A stretch of 64,000 nt of DNA from contig JAAUZJ010000011.1 of assembly GCA_014804695.1 (NCBI GenBank), positions 242,165 through 306,164 of the forward strand, in the 5' to 3' direction. Below the pieces are notes generated by a model that was given only the letters and a program-made list of their open reading frames with translations, was not told the DNA's origin and did no database searches. Origin of the DNA: Lachnospiraceae bacterium. Its GTDB lineage: Bacteria > Bacillota > Clostridia > Lachnospirales > Lachnospiraceae. Positions 25,782 through 33,972 of this stretch are shown one piece after another (position 1 is the first letter of the stretch; every line of letters starts with the position of its first letter). Made by a program: the position numbers and the translations under genes.

Positions 25782-27216
25782 CACGCTTGTCACATATTCG
25801 GAGAGTGACTTTTATCCCTATCATATGCCCGGACATAAACGCAGGCAGGATGTAGGAGACGCTTCGGATTTGTTCAGGTTGGATATTACCGAGATAGACG
25901 GCTTTGATAATCTGCATCAGGCAGAAGGAATAATACGGCAGGCGCAGGAACGGGCGGCCGGATTATACGGCGCGGACGAGAGCTTTTTTTTGGTAAACGG
26001 CAGCACTTGTGGGATTTTAGCGGCAATTCATGCGGTAACCGACAGGGGCGATACGATCCTGATTGCCCGAAATTGCCATAAGTCGGTGTATCATGCAGCA
26101 TTTTTGCAGGAACTTAATTTAAAATACATTTATCCGGAACAGATTGAAGAGTACGATATTAATGGCGCCATAAATCCGGAAGCAGTGCAAAGCGCACTGG
26201 AAGAGCATCCGGAATGCAGAGCCGTAGTAATTACGTCTCCTACTTATGAAGGCGTTATATCAAATATTGCTGAAATTGCAAAGATAGTTCATGACAAGGG
26301 AAAACCCCTTATCGTAGATGAAGCGCATGGAGCGCATCTGGGATTAGCGGAGAATATACCGGAAAATGCCGTAAGACAGGGCGCGGATCTGGTTATACAC
26401 AGCCTGCATAAGACACTGCCTTCTATGACGCAGACGGCGCTTTTGCATGCGAATGAGAGTTATGTAAACCGAGCAAAACTGAGACGGTATTTAAGCATAT
26501 TCCAGTCTAGCAGTCCTTCATATGTTCTAATGGCAGGTATGGACGCCTGCATTTCTTATATAAAGGAAAATGCGGCCAGTGACTTTAGTAATATGCGCCT
26601 GCATTATCAAAATTTTATCAAGCGGATGGAGATGTGCCGTAATATTAATATTGCCACACCGGAAATTCTTGATGATGGGAAGTATTGTTTTACAGTGTGG
26701 GATATATGTAAATTGGTAATTTCTGTAAAAAAATCATCTATAAGCGGTCAGACTCTTTACAATATTTTGCGCGATGAATTTCATCTACAGATGGAAATGG
26801 CAGCAGACAGTTACGTACTTGCGATAATGACAATCGCCGATAAAGAAGATGCTTGGAAGAGATTGGCTGATGCATTAATTAAAATTGATGGTACGATAGA
26901 TGGTGCAGACACCACTGATAACATAATTAAAACTGCCCAAAATCACCATAAGCATATTGAACCAATTATGCCCATCGCCCGAATGAGCATAGCGCAGGCG
27001 CTTAAATCATTTTATAAAAATCCCAAAGTGATACCACTTGCACAGGCGCAGGGAGAAATCAGCGGTGGCTTTATAAATCTTTACCCGCCCGGTATTCCTA
27101 TAATTGTACCTGGGGAGATAATAAACGAGGAGATAATTGAACAAATAAAGCATAGTTTAGAACTGGGACTTAATGTGCAAGGAATATCCCCCACAGAAAC
27201 GGTTGAAATTATTTAA
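25735..27216 (+). CDS. PLP-dependent Orn/Lys/Arg decarboxylase family protein
   Basis: The 493-residue product is a fold-type I PLP enzyme of the Orn/Lys/Arg decarboxylase major domain family. Visible hallmarks are 'YPYHMPGHKRR', 'FFLVNGSTCGILAAI', 'VDEAHGAHLG' (the PLP-ring Asp) and 'HSLHKTLPSMTQTALLH', with Lys226 as the Schiff-base lysine. The shorter type near yaaR and holB in Firmicutes is the SpeA/YaaO group. It would decarboxylate arginine, lysine or ornithine to a polyamine precursor; which one is not readable from sequence. AAAGGA stands directly before the ATG inside the upstream HD gene. The next gene is separated from it by a palindromic element. Confidence 0.9.
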   Translation: MEKQSETEQKSQTLYDTLVTYSESDFYPYHMPGHKRRQDVGDASDLFRLDITEIDGFDNLHQAEGIIRQAQERAAGLYGADESFFLVNGSTCGILAAIHAVTDRGDTILIARNCHKSVYHAAFLQELNLKYIYPEQIEEYDINGAINPEAVQSALEEHPECRAVVITSPTYEGVISNIAEIAKIVHDKGKPLIVDEAHGAHLGLAENIPENAVRQGADLVIHSLHKTLPSMTQTALLHANESYVNRAKLRRYLSIFQSSSPSYVLMAGMDACISYIKENAASDFSNMRLHYQNFIKRMEMCRNINIATPEILDDGKYCFTVWDICKLVISVKKSSISGQTLYNILRDEFHLQMEMAADSYVLAIMTIADKEDAWKRLADALIKIDGTIDGADTTDNIIKTAQNHHKHIEPIMPIARMSIAQALKSFYKNPKVIPLAQAQGEISGGFINLYPPGIPIIVPGEIINEEIIEQIKHSLELGLNVQGISPTETVEII

Positions 27217-27325
27217 TAAATTCTGCAATTAGTTATGAATATGCAGCCAAATATCTCTCATACAAGAACAGTTGAAATTCTATCAGAAATGTGTCATTAT
27301 TAATATAGTAATTTATCTATAAACA

Positions 27326-27462
27326 TAATTGCGAACTTTTTTGCCAAGTAACCAGAGTGTAAACAAAATAAATAAAAAAAGGGGCGATTTCGCTCCTGCG
27401 GTCGAGCCCCGTTTTTATTTATTTTGTTTACACTCGTCACTCCAACCAACAACCCGCAATTA
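27326..27462. repeat. Palindromic intergenic element, copy A (137 bp)
   Basis: The termini TAATTGCG (27326-27333) and CGCAATTA (27455-27462) are perfect inverted repeats. Inside them a 24-bp outer stem is perfectly complementary (27355-27378 with 27412-27435; it begins GAGTGTAAACAAAATAAA). It encloses a GC-rich core from GGGGCGA to GAGCCCC containing TTCGCTCCTGCGG. The core matches copies B and C, but the outer stem sequence does not. It has no coding capacity. It ends 15 bases before the yaaR start codon, separating the decarboxylase gene from the yaaR-holB block. Confidence 0.85.
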
Positions 27463-27477
27463 ATGGAGGTTTTCAAT

Positions 27478-27918
27478 TTGGATATCAAGGTCAATCAAGT
27501 ACAACAACCGGTGCAGATAGAACAAACCCCGCAGACACAGGAAACGGACGGAACGTTCAAATTCACACTGGTCAGCAGAATAGAAGAACAGGATTTACAG
27601 AACGCCCTGACTCATATGATGGAAGAGATTACGAGACAGGGAGATAAACTTGCCAAGCACCGCGATATCAAGGATATGAAGCGGTACAGGGCATTAATTA
27701 AGGATTTTATGAATGAAATCGTAAACCGTTCCCACTCCTTTACCAGAGAGAATTTTCTGGACAGAAAAGGCAGGCACCGCGTTTACGGTATTATCAGATT
27801 AATAGATAAAAATCTGGACGAACTGGCACAGGAGCTGGTTAAGGACGAACAGGACAATCTGGCAATCCTTAATAAAATAGGAGAGATAAGAGGCCTTCTT
27901 CTGGATATCTTCACCTAG
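27478..27918 (+). CDS. yaaR: YaaR family protein (DUF327)
   Basis: The 146-residue, mostly helical, charged product matches the YaaR/DUF327 family by its '[29 protein letters not shown]' region broken over the conserved '..[13 protein letters not shown]' and '[18 protein letters not shown]' segments. Function is unknown. The identification is strengthened by synteny: yaaR precedes holB, ricT, yabB and rsmI in Bacillus subtilis and here. I place the start at TTG 27478 because GGAGG (27465-27469) is 8 bases upstream; the ATG at 27463 overlaps that site. It is probably the first gene of the block's operon. Confidence 0.88.
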   Translation: MDIKVNQVQQPVQIEQTPQTQETDGTFKFTLVSRIEEQDLQNALTHMMEEITRQGDKLAKHRDIKDMKRYRALIKDFMNEIVNRSHSFTRENFLDRKGRHRVYGIIRLIDKNLDELAQELVKDEQDNLAILNKIGEIRGLLLDIFT

Positions 27919-27948
27919 GATTTTGTTGGGAAAGGAATTGATATACAA

Positions 27949-28938
27949 ATGGCAAAATTTACCGATGTTATAGGACAGGAACAAATAAAGGAACATCTGC
28001 AGAATGCGATTTCAATGAATAAAGTATCTCATGCATACATTCTTAACGGAGAGAGAGGTTCCGGTAAGGAATACATTGCGAAGGTATTTTCAGCTGCGCT
28101 GCAATGTGAAAAGGGTGAAATCGAGCCATGTATGGAATGTCATTCATGTAAACAGGCGTTAAGTGGCAATCAGCCTGATATTATTTTTGTGTCCCATGAG
28201 AAACCCAACACAATAAGCGTTGAAGATATAAGGGTGCAGATTAATAATGATATCGTAATTAAGCCATATAGCAGCCCCAGAAAGATTTATATTATAAACG
28301 AGGGCGAGAAAATGACGGTGCAGGCACAGAACGCTCTTTTGAAAACTTTAGAAGAGCCGCCCGAATATGCTGTTATTTTGATTCTCACTTCTAATGTGGA
28401 CACGCTTCTTCCTACTATACTCAGCCGTTGCGTTGTACTTAATATGAAACCCGTATCGGACGATAAGATCAAGAAGTTTTTAATGGAGGAATTAGAGATT
28501 CCCGATTATAAGGCCAATATCTGCGTGGCTTTTGCAAGGGGAAATATAGGCAAAGCCAAGATGCTTGCTTCGAGCGAGGAGTTTGATAAGGTAAAAGAAG
28601 AGGCAGTAACGCTGGTTAAATATATTAATGACATGGAAATCAGCGAAATTGTCAAAGCGATCAAGAAAATTTCGGACTATAAATTTGATGTAACCGACTA
28701 TCTGGATATTTTGATGGTGTGGTATAGGGATGTGTTGCTTTTTAAAGCCACCAAGGATGCCAACAGCCTGATTTTTAAAGACGAGCTGCAATCAATCCGT
28801 AAGGCGGCTGACAGAAGCACTTATGAGGGTATTGAAACAATTGTTAAGGCGCTTGCGCAGGCAAAGCGAAGACTGGATGCGAATGTTAATTTTGATTTGA
28901 CTATGGAATTGCTTCTTTTGACGATTCAGGAGAATTAA
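27949..28938 (+). CDS. holB: DNA polymerase III delta' subunit
   Basis: The 329-residue product is the delta' subunit of the clamp loader that opens and loads the beta clamp during replication. It begins 'FTDVIGQEQIKEHLQNA' and has the AAA+ P-loop region GERGSGKE (34-41). The usual Ser/Thr after the P-loop Lys is Glu here, in keeping with delta' being a non-hydrolysing stator. Cys53, 61, 64 and 67 form the zinc module. 'LLKTLEEPP' and the SRC motif (LSRCVVL) follow, the latter giving the arginine finger. The gene sits 30 bp after yaaR and 43 bp before ricT. Confidence 0.94.
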   Translation: MAKFTDVIGQEQIKEHLQNAISMNKVSHAYILNGERGSGKEYIAKVFSAALQCEKGEIEPCMECHSCKQALSGNQPDIIFVSHEKPNTISVEDIRVQINNDIVIKPYSSPRKIYIINEGEKMTVQAQNALLKTLEEPPEYAVILILTSNVDTLLPTILSRCVVLNMKPVSDDKIKKFLMEELEIPDYKANICVAFARGNIGKAKMLASSEEFDKVKEEAVTLVKYINDMEISEIVKAIKKISDYKFDVTDYLDILMVWYRDVLLFKATKDANSLIFKDELQSIRKAADRSTYEGIETIVKALAQAKRRLDANVNFDLTMELLLLTIQEN

Positions 28939-28981
28939 AATATATGCAGGAACTCCTATGGGAGACGGAGGTTAATAGATT

Positions 28982-29896
28982 ATGATAAAAATAATAGGCG
29001 TACGGTTTCGTGTCGCAGGCAAGATATATTATTTTGACCCCGGAAAGTTTGATATTAAAAGAGGGGAGCATGTTATTGTAGAGACAGCAAGAGGGATTGA
29101 GTATGGTACGGTGATAGTAGAACCTAAAGAGGTACCGGATGAAAAGGTAATCCAGCCGCTAAAACCGGTTCTGCGCGTAGCGACTCCAAAAGATGATGAG
29201 CAGGAGGCCGAGAACAAGGCAAAAGAGAAAGAAGCTTTTAGCATATGTCTTGAGAAGATTAAAAAGCACGAGCTTCCGATGAAGCTGATTGATGCGGAAT
29301 ATACATTTGATAATAATAAAGTCCTTTTTTATTTTACCGCTGATGGCCGTATTGATTTTAGGGAACTGGTTAAGGATCTGGCTGCGGTATTTAAGACAAG
29401 AATAGAGCTCAGACAGATTGGCGTAAGGGATGAAACCAAGATAGTAGGCGGTATAGGCATATGCGGAAGACCGCTGTGCTGTCATACGCATTTGTCCGAG
29501 TTTGTTCCTGTGTCCATTAAAATGGGAAAAGAGCAGAATCTTTCTTTAAATCCGACTAAAATTTCAGGTGTCTGCGGCAGACTTATGTGCTGTCTGAATC
29601 ATGAGGAAGAAACCTATGAGGAACTTAACAGAAAGCTCCCGAACGTAGGGGATTTTGTAACTGCTGAAGATGGGCTGAAAGGCGAGGTACAGAGTGTTAA
29701 TGTACTACGCCAGTTAGTAAAGGTTGTTGTAGAGGTTAATGACGAGAAAGAAGTTCATGAATATAAGGCAGAACAGTTACATTTTAAGAGAAAGCACCAT
29801 AAGAACAATAAACTTGATGTGGATGAAGAAGAATTAAAAGAACTTGAAAAACTGGAAAAGCAAGATGATAATAAATCCAAATTGGACGATAATTAA
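28982..29896 (+). CDS. ricT: PSP1-domain protein RicT (YaaT)
   Basis: The 304-residue product matches YaaT/RicT. In B. subtilis it forms a complex with RicA and RicF that binds Fe-S clusters, promotes RNase Y-dependent mRNA maturation and affects sporulation and competence. The PSP1 core is visible from 'IIGVRFRVAGKIYYFDPG' to 'RIELRQIGVRDETKIVGGIG'. The cluster-binding cysteines C161-GRPL-C166-C167 and C198-GRLM-C203-C204 are intact. The C-terminal ~40 residues are an acidic, Lys-rich tail. The gene lies inside the conserved holB-ricT-yabB-rsmI order and its stop codon abuts the next start. RicA and RicF are not in this window. Confidence 0.93.
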   Translation: MIKIIGVRFRVAGKIYYFDPGKFDIKRGEHVIVETARGIEYGTVIVEPKEVPDEKVIQPLKPVLRVATPKDDEQEAENKAKEKEAFSICLEKIKKHELPMKLIDAEYTFDNNKVLFYFTADGRIDFRELVKDLAAVFKTRIELRQIGVRDETKIVGGIGICGRPLCCHTHLSEFVPVSIKMGKEQNLSLNPTKISGVCGRLMCCLNHEEETYEELNRKLPNVGDFVTAEDGLKGEVQSVNVLRQLVKVVVEVNDEKEVHEYKAEQLHFKRKHHKNNKLDVDEEELKELEKLEKQDDNKSKLDDN

Positions 29897-30667
29897 TTGA
29901 CGAAAAAACGTAAAAGTATGGACTCCGATAGAAATCCTGTGTTGAAAGAAAATGAAAGAATAGACGATTTGCAGCGCAATGGTTATCAGGTAATACAGAA
30001 TCCCGAGAAATTCTGTTTTGGAATGGATGCTGTTCTGCTTTCGGGTTTTGTAAGAGTTAAGGCGGGAAGTACGCTTTTAGATCTGGGAACCGGAACGGGG
30101 ATTATCCCTATTTTGCTTGAAGCAAAAACCCAGGCCGCACATCTGACAGGATTGGAAATTCAGGAAGAAAGCGCAGATATGGCAAGGCGCAGTGTGGCTT
30201 TGAATAAATTAGAGGATAAGATTGCGATTGTGACAGGAGATATAAAAGAGGCAGGGAATATTTTTGGCGCTGCTTCTTTTGATGTAGTTACATGCAATCC
30301 GCCTTATATGATAGGCGGACATGGACTGACTAATCCGGATGCGCCCAAGGCTATAGCGAGGCATGAGATTTTATGCACCTTAGAGGATGTAGTTGCCCAG
30401 GCGGCGAAGGTGCTTAAACCCGGCGGAAATTTTTTCATGGTACACAGGCCGTTTAGACTGGCGGAAATCATGGTGCTTCTTCATAATTATAAACTGGAGC
30501 CTAAGCGTATGCAGATGGTATATCCTTTTGTGGATAAAGAGCCTAATATGGTGCTTATAGAGGCAAGCCGTGGGGGAAAACCGCGCATGCAAATAGAAAA
30601 GCCGTTGATCATATATAAAGAGGCCGGAGTGTATATGCCTGAGATTTATGATATATATGGCTATTAA
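29897..30667 (+). CDS. trmN6: tRNA1(Val) adenine-37 N6-methyltransferase family protein (YabB)
   Basis: This 256-residue SAM-dependent methyltransferase belongs to the TrmN6/YabB group, which methylates N6 of adenine in tRNA or rRNA. It shows 'GTLLDLGTGTGIIPILL'-type motif I ('LLDLGTGTGIIPILLE') and the adenine-methylase motif IV N134-P-P-Y. The N-terminal 'FCFGMDAVLLSGFV' is typical for the family. The annotated start is a TTG that immediately follows the ricT stop; an ATG at 29918 is an alternative, and neither has a strong ribosome binding site, so coupled translation from ricT is likely. The exact target base is inferred from family. Confidence 0.88.
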   Translation: MTKKRKSMDSDRNPVLKENERIDDLQRNGYQVIQNPEKFCFGMDAVLLSGFVRVKAGSTLLDLGTGTGIIPILLEAKTQAAHLTGLEIQEESADMARRSVALNKLEDKIAIVTGDIKEAGNIFGAASFDVVTCNPPYMIGGHGLTNPDAPKAIARHEILCTLEDVVAQAAKVLKPGGNFFMVHRPFRLAEIMVLLHNYKLEPKRMQMVYPFVDKEPNMVLIEASRGGKPRMQIEKPLIIYKEAGVYMPEIYDIYGY

Positions 30668-30712
30668 ACAGTTGACGTGAATGTGAATCAGATATAAAGG
30701 AGCGAACACAAA

Positions 30713-31555
30713 ATGGCAGGGATTTTATATCTGTGCGCTACGCCGATAGGGAATCTTGGAGATATAACGCAGAGGGTGCTGGAAACATTAGAAAGTGTTG
30801 ATATAATTGCCGCAGAAGATACCCGCAATAGCATTAAACTTTTGAATCATTTTGGTATAACTACTTCTATGACCAGTTATCATGAATATAATAAAGTAGA
30901 AAAAGCAGACTATCTGGTGGGGCAGTTAGTTCAGGGAAAAGATGTTGCGCTTATTACGGATGCGGGAACTCCGGCAATATCGGATCCGGGTGAAGTTCTG
31001 GTGCAGAAATGCCGGGAGGCGGGAATTACGGTTACATCCCTTCCGGGGGCGGCAGCCTGCATTACGGCGTTGACTTTGTCTGGACTTTCGACCAGAAGAT
31101 TTTGCTTTGAGGGATTTCTTCCTTCCGATAAAAAAGAAAAGGCTCAGGTGTTTTCAGAACTGTGCGGTGAATCAAGAACGATCATACTTTATGAAGCGCC
31201 GCATCATTTAGTCAGGACATTGAATGAGCTGCATGATACACTGGGTAACAGAAGAATTACCATATGCAGGGAACTTACCAAGAAATTTGAAACCATTATT
31301 CCGACAACCATAGAAGAGGCATTGGCGCTTTATGATATGGAAGAACCCAGAGGCGAATACGTTCTTGTCATAGAGGGCAAGAGCCATAAGGAGAAAAAAG
31401 AAGAGGAAATACGTTCATGGGAGCAGTTGTCAATTGAAGAGCATATGGCGTATTATACTGACAGTGGAATGGATAATAAGGACGCTATGAAGCAGGTTGC
31501 AAAGGACAGAGGAGTGTCAAAAAGAGATATTTATCAATATTTATTAAATAAGTGA
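30713..31555 (+). CDS. rsmI: 16S rRNA (cytidine-1402 2'-O) methyltransferase
   Basis: The 280-residue enzyme adds a 2'-O-methyl group to C1402 in the 16S rRNA decoding centre, using SAM. The tetrapyrrole-methylase fold begins 'LYLCATPIGNLGDIT', followed by 'AAEDTRNSIKLLNHF', 'LITDAGTPAISDPG', 'SLPGAAACITAL' and 'FEGFLP', all strongly diagnostic of RsmI. The C-terminal ~50 residues ('MDNKDAMKQVAKDRGVSKRDIYQYLL') form the small helical domain of this family. It closes the yaaR-rsmI block; AAAGGAGCG is about 10 bases before the ATG. The acpP promoter lies directly downstream. Confidence 0.96.
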   Translation: MAGILYLCATPIGNLGDITQRVLETLESVDIIAAEDTRNSIKLLNHFGITTSMTSYHEYNKVEKADYLVGQLVQGKDVALITDAGTPAISDPGEVLVQKCREAGITVTSLPGAAACITALTLSGLSTRRFCFEGFLPSDKKEKAQVFSELCGESRTIILYEAPHHLVRTLNELHDTLGNRRITICRELTKKFETIIPTTIEEALALYDMEEPRGEYVLVIEGKSHKEKKEEEIRSWEQLSIEEHMAYYTDSGMDNKDAMKQVAKDRGVSKRDIYQYLLNK

Positions 31556-31588
31556 GTTGACAAAACCGTTAAAATCCGTAAAATAAGA

Positions 31589-31633
31589 TTGACAAATATA
31601 TAAGCAAATAATATACTTTGAATATCAAAGTAT
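31589..31633 (+). promoter_or_regulatory. acpP promoter with overlapping FabT-type operator
   Basis: TTGACA (31589-31594) and TATACT (31612-31617) are 17 bp apart. A perfect 21-bp palindrome (31613-31633; ATACTTTGA then TATCAAAGTAT around one centre) covers the -10 box and the start of transcription. Its heart, TTTGA-ATA-TCAAA, agrees with the published FabT consensus of streptococci (TTTGATTATCAAA) and with sites at fabD and fabT in this window. Binding would block RNA polymerase. Confidence 0.85.
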
Positions 31634-31673
31634 TTTTTGCGAGAAAAATATATGAATAAAAAGGAGAAAGAAA

Positions 31674-31904
31674 ATGTTAGAAAGAGTAAAAGAAATCATT
31701 CAGGAGCAGTTAAATTTGGAAGGTGTTGATATTACAGAGGAATCTTCTTTCAAAGATGATTTAGGTGCAGATTCTCTGGATTTGTTTGAATTGGTAATGG
31801 CATTTGAAGAGGAATACGGTGTAGAGATTCCTTCAGAAGATTTAGAGAAGATCACAACAGTTGGCGCTGTTATTGAATATATGAAGAGCAAAGGCGTAGA
31901 GTAA
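31674..31904 (+). CDS. acpP: Acyl carrier protein
   Basis: The 76-residue acidic helical protein carries growing acyl chains on a phosphopantetheine arm. The attachment site is Ser34 in the D-S-L motif ('[15 protein letters not shown]'). Length and composition are normal. AAAAGGAGAAAG precedes the ATG. It is the first gene of the fatty-acid synthesis cluster and lies directly behind the palindromic operator, followed 32 bp later by fabK. Confidence 0.97.
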   Translation: MLERVKEIIQEQLNLEGVDITEESSFKDDLGADSLDLFELVMAFEEEYGVEIPSEDLEKITTVGAVIEYMKSKGVE

Positions 31905-31936
31905 ATAACTGCGCATAGGAGAATGGGAAACTATTT

Positions 31937-32860
31937 ATGAAAACAAAAATTACACAGCTTCTAGGAATTGAATATCCTGTTATTCAGGGCGGCATGGCGT
32001 GGGTTGCGGATTATCATCTCGCGGCAGCGGTTTCGGAAGCAGGAGGACTTGGAATAATAGGTGCAGGCGGAGCGCCGGCATCTTTTGTCAAGGAACAGAT
32101 TCAGAAAGCAAAAGAAATAACAAGCAAACCTTTTGGTGTGAATATTATGCTGATGAATCCGGAAGCGGATCAGATTGCGCAGATCGTAATAGACGAGGGT
32201 GTGAAGGTAGTTACTACCGGAGCAGGAAACCCGGGTAAGTACATGGCAGCGTGGAAGGAAGCCGGAATTAAGGTCATTCCTGTTGTTGCCAGCGTAGGTC
32301 TTGCCAAAATGATGGAGCGTGCCGGCGCAGATGCGGTTGTTGCCGAGGGTACCGAATCCGGAGGACATATTGGCGAATTAACGACGATGACATTAGTTCC
32401 ACAGGTGGTTGATGCGGTTAATATCCCGGTTATTGCAGCGGGAGGAATTGCGGATGGAAGAGGTTTCGCAGCAGCAATCATGCTGGGAGCGGAGGCTGTC
32501 CAGATGGGAACCAGATTTGTCGTTGCCAAAGAATCTATTGTACATGATAATTATAAGCAGAAAGTAATATCAGCTAAGGATATTGATTCTGCGGTTACAG
32601 GAAGAACTACGGGACATCCTGTAAGGTGCATACGTAATAAGACCACCAGAGAATATCTCAAAATGGAACAAGAGGGCGCAACTTTAGAAGAACTTGAGAA
32701 AATGACGCTGGGTAGTCTTAGAAAAGCAGTGGTAGATGGCAATGTAGTTGAAGGCTCTCTCATGGCAGGACAGATTGCAGGTTTGGTAAAATCAGAAAAT
32801 ACCTGTGAGGAAATTATAAAAGAAGTCATGACACAGGCCGAGAAATTGTTGAAATTATAA
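31937..32860 (+). CDS. fabK: Enoyl-ACP reductase II (FMN-dependent)
   Basis: This 307-residue flavoenzyme catalyses the last step of each elongation cycle, reducing trans-2-enoyl-ACP with NAD(P)H. The nitronate-monooxygenase-like TIM barrel is clear: 'YPVIQGGMAWVADYHLAAAVSEAGGLG', 'FGVNIML', 'AEGTESGGHIG' and 'IPVIAAGGIADGRGFAAAIMLGAEAVQMGTRF' (broken here by '.' positions of the FMN phosphate-binding site). FabK replaces the triclosan-sensitive FabI, as in streptococci and many clostridia. A two-hairpin terminator follows, so acpP-fabK may be partly separate from fabD onward. Confidence 0.96.
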   Translation: MKTKITQLLGIEYPVIQGGMAWVADYHLAAAVSEAGGLGIIGAGGAPASFVKEQIQKAKEITSKPFGVNIMLMNPEADQIAQIVIDEGVKVVTTGAGNPGKYMAAWKEAGIKVIPVVASVGLAKMMERAGADAVVAEGTESGGHIGELTTMTLVPQVVDAVNIPVIAAGGIADGRGFAAAIMLGAEAVQMGTRFVVAKESIVHDNYKQKVISAKDIDSAVTGRTTGHPVRCIRNKTTREYLKMEQEGATLEELEKMTLGSLRKAVVDGNVVEGSLMAGQIAGLVKSENTCEEIIKEVMTQAEKLLKL

Positions 32861-32878
32861 AATAACAATGCAGTTCTT

Positions 32879-32939
32879 GAAGCGCAGGCTGCTAAGCTTG
32901 CGCTTCTTAAAAGTTAGGCTGCCAGGCCTGATTTTTTTT
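32879..32939 (+). terminator. Double hairpin terminator between fabK and fabD
   Basis: The first hairpin pairs GAAGCGCA (32879-32886) with TGCGCTTC (32899-32906). The second pairs TTAGGC (32914-32919) with GCCTGA (32926-32931), with one wobble, and is followed by eight T. The second is a typical intrinsic terminator. It splits the fab cluster into an acpP-fabK unit and a fabD-onward unit, each with its own operator. Confidence 0.8.
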
Positions 32940-32944
32940 AAAAT

Positions 32945-32967
32945 AATATTTTGATATTCAAAATATT
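32945..32967. promoter_or_regulatory. FabT-type operator upstream of fabD
   Basis: The 23 bp are a perfect palindrome (AATATTTTGA, TAT, then TCAAAATATT) with the core TTTGA-TAT-TCAAA. TTGATA (32951-32956) inside it may serve as a -35 box, with TAAATA 18 bp on (32975-32980) as a weak -10. The site lies directly after the fabK terminator and about 70 bp before the fabD start. Confidence 0.82.
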
Positions 32968-33034
32968 TTAGGGATAAATAACATATGTAATTAAATAAAT
33001 AGTATATTATTTTTATAGAAAGGTTAGGTTTCAT

Positions 33035-33949
33035 ATGGGTAAAATAGCATTTATGTTTCCGGGGCAGGGAGCACAGTATGTTGGAATGGGGAAAGATTTT
33101 TATGAGCAGATTCCGGTTTGTAAGGAGATGTTTGAATTGGCAGGCAAGGCCAGCGGTCTGGATGTAGAGGCGCTGTGCTTTGAGGAAAACGAACAGATTA
33201 ATATTACTGAATATACGCAGATTGCTATGCTGGCAGCAGAGGTTGCTATGCTGAAAGCGGTTGAGGAAAAAGGAATTAAACCTGATGTGACAGCGGGACT
33301 TAGCCTTGGTGAATACGGGGCGCTTGCGGCAAGCGGGGTTATGACGCCGGAAGATGTATTTAAAATAGTAAGAAAAAGAGGTATTTACATGCAGGATGCC
33401 GTACCGGAAGGCGGAGCTATGGTAGCGGTGCTTGGATTGGATACTGAAGTTATAGAGAAAATATGCGAGGAAGTGGACGGAACAGTTTCAATAGCAAATT
33501 ATAACTGTCCGGGCCAGATTGTTATTACCGGTGAAGAGGGAGCCGTACAGGCAGCGGTTGCCAAACTGAGTGAGGCTGGCGCTAAGAGATGTGTTACCTT
33601 AAAGGTAAGCGGTCCATTCCATTCACAGATGCTTACAGGAGCTGGTGAAAAGCTGGCCAAAGAGCTTGACGGAGTTGAAATTCATGATATACAGATTCCG
33701 TACATAGCTAACGTTACGGCGGATTATGTTTCTGACAAGAAAGACGTTAAGCCGTTATTACAAAAACAGGTTTCATCTTCGGTCAGATGGCAGCAGACCA
33801 TAGAGAGAATGATCGCTGACGGAGTTGATACTTTCATAGAAATAGGACCGGGTAAGACACTCTCCGGCTTTATGCGTAAAATAAATCGTGATATGACAGT
33901 TATAAATATTGAAAAGGTAGAAGATTTAGATAAGCTTGCGGCAATCTAA
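33035..33949 (+). CDS. fabD: Malonyl-CoA:ACP transacylase
   Basis: The 304-residue enzyme moves malonyl groups from CoA to ACP, supplying the extender unit. 'FMFPGQGAQYVGMG' opens the protein, the nucleophile is Ser90 in GLSLGEYG, and 'SGPFHSQML' supplies the catalytic His. AAAGGTTAGG precedes the ATG. The gene heads the second transcription unit, fabD-fabG-fabF-fabZ-fabH, all on the + strand with gaps of 19-52 bp. Confidence 0.97.
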   Translation: MGKIAFMFPGQGAQYVGMGKDFYEQIPVCKEMFELAGKASGLDVEALCFEENEQINITEYTQIAMLAAEVAMLKAVEEKGIKPDVTAGLSLGEYGALAASGVMTPEDVFKIVRKRGIYMQDAVPEGGAMVAVLGLDTEVIEKICEEVDGTVSIANYNCPGQIVITGEEGAVQAAVAKLSEAGAKRCVTLKVSGPFHSQMLTGAGEKLAKELDGVEIHDIQIPYIANVTADYVSDKKDVKPLLQKQVSSSVRWQQTIERMIADGVDTFIEIGPGKTLSGFMRKINRDMTVINIEKVEDLDKLAAI

Positions 33950-33972
33950 ACCAGGTAGAGAGGAGAACATAG

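Noticed and set aside
27355..27435. Reading element A as an ordinary terminator of the decarboxylase gene
   Set aside because: It lies about 140 bp after the stop, has fixed flanking and core sequence shared with other loci, and has terminal inverted repeats. Terminator activity is possible but does not explain the shared structure.
27424..27477. N-terminal extension of YaaR through element A
   Set aside because: The extension is translated from the palindrome arm and passes through the GGAGG ribosome binding site; homology starts at the TTG at 27478.
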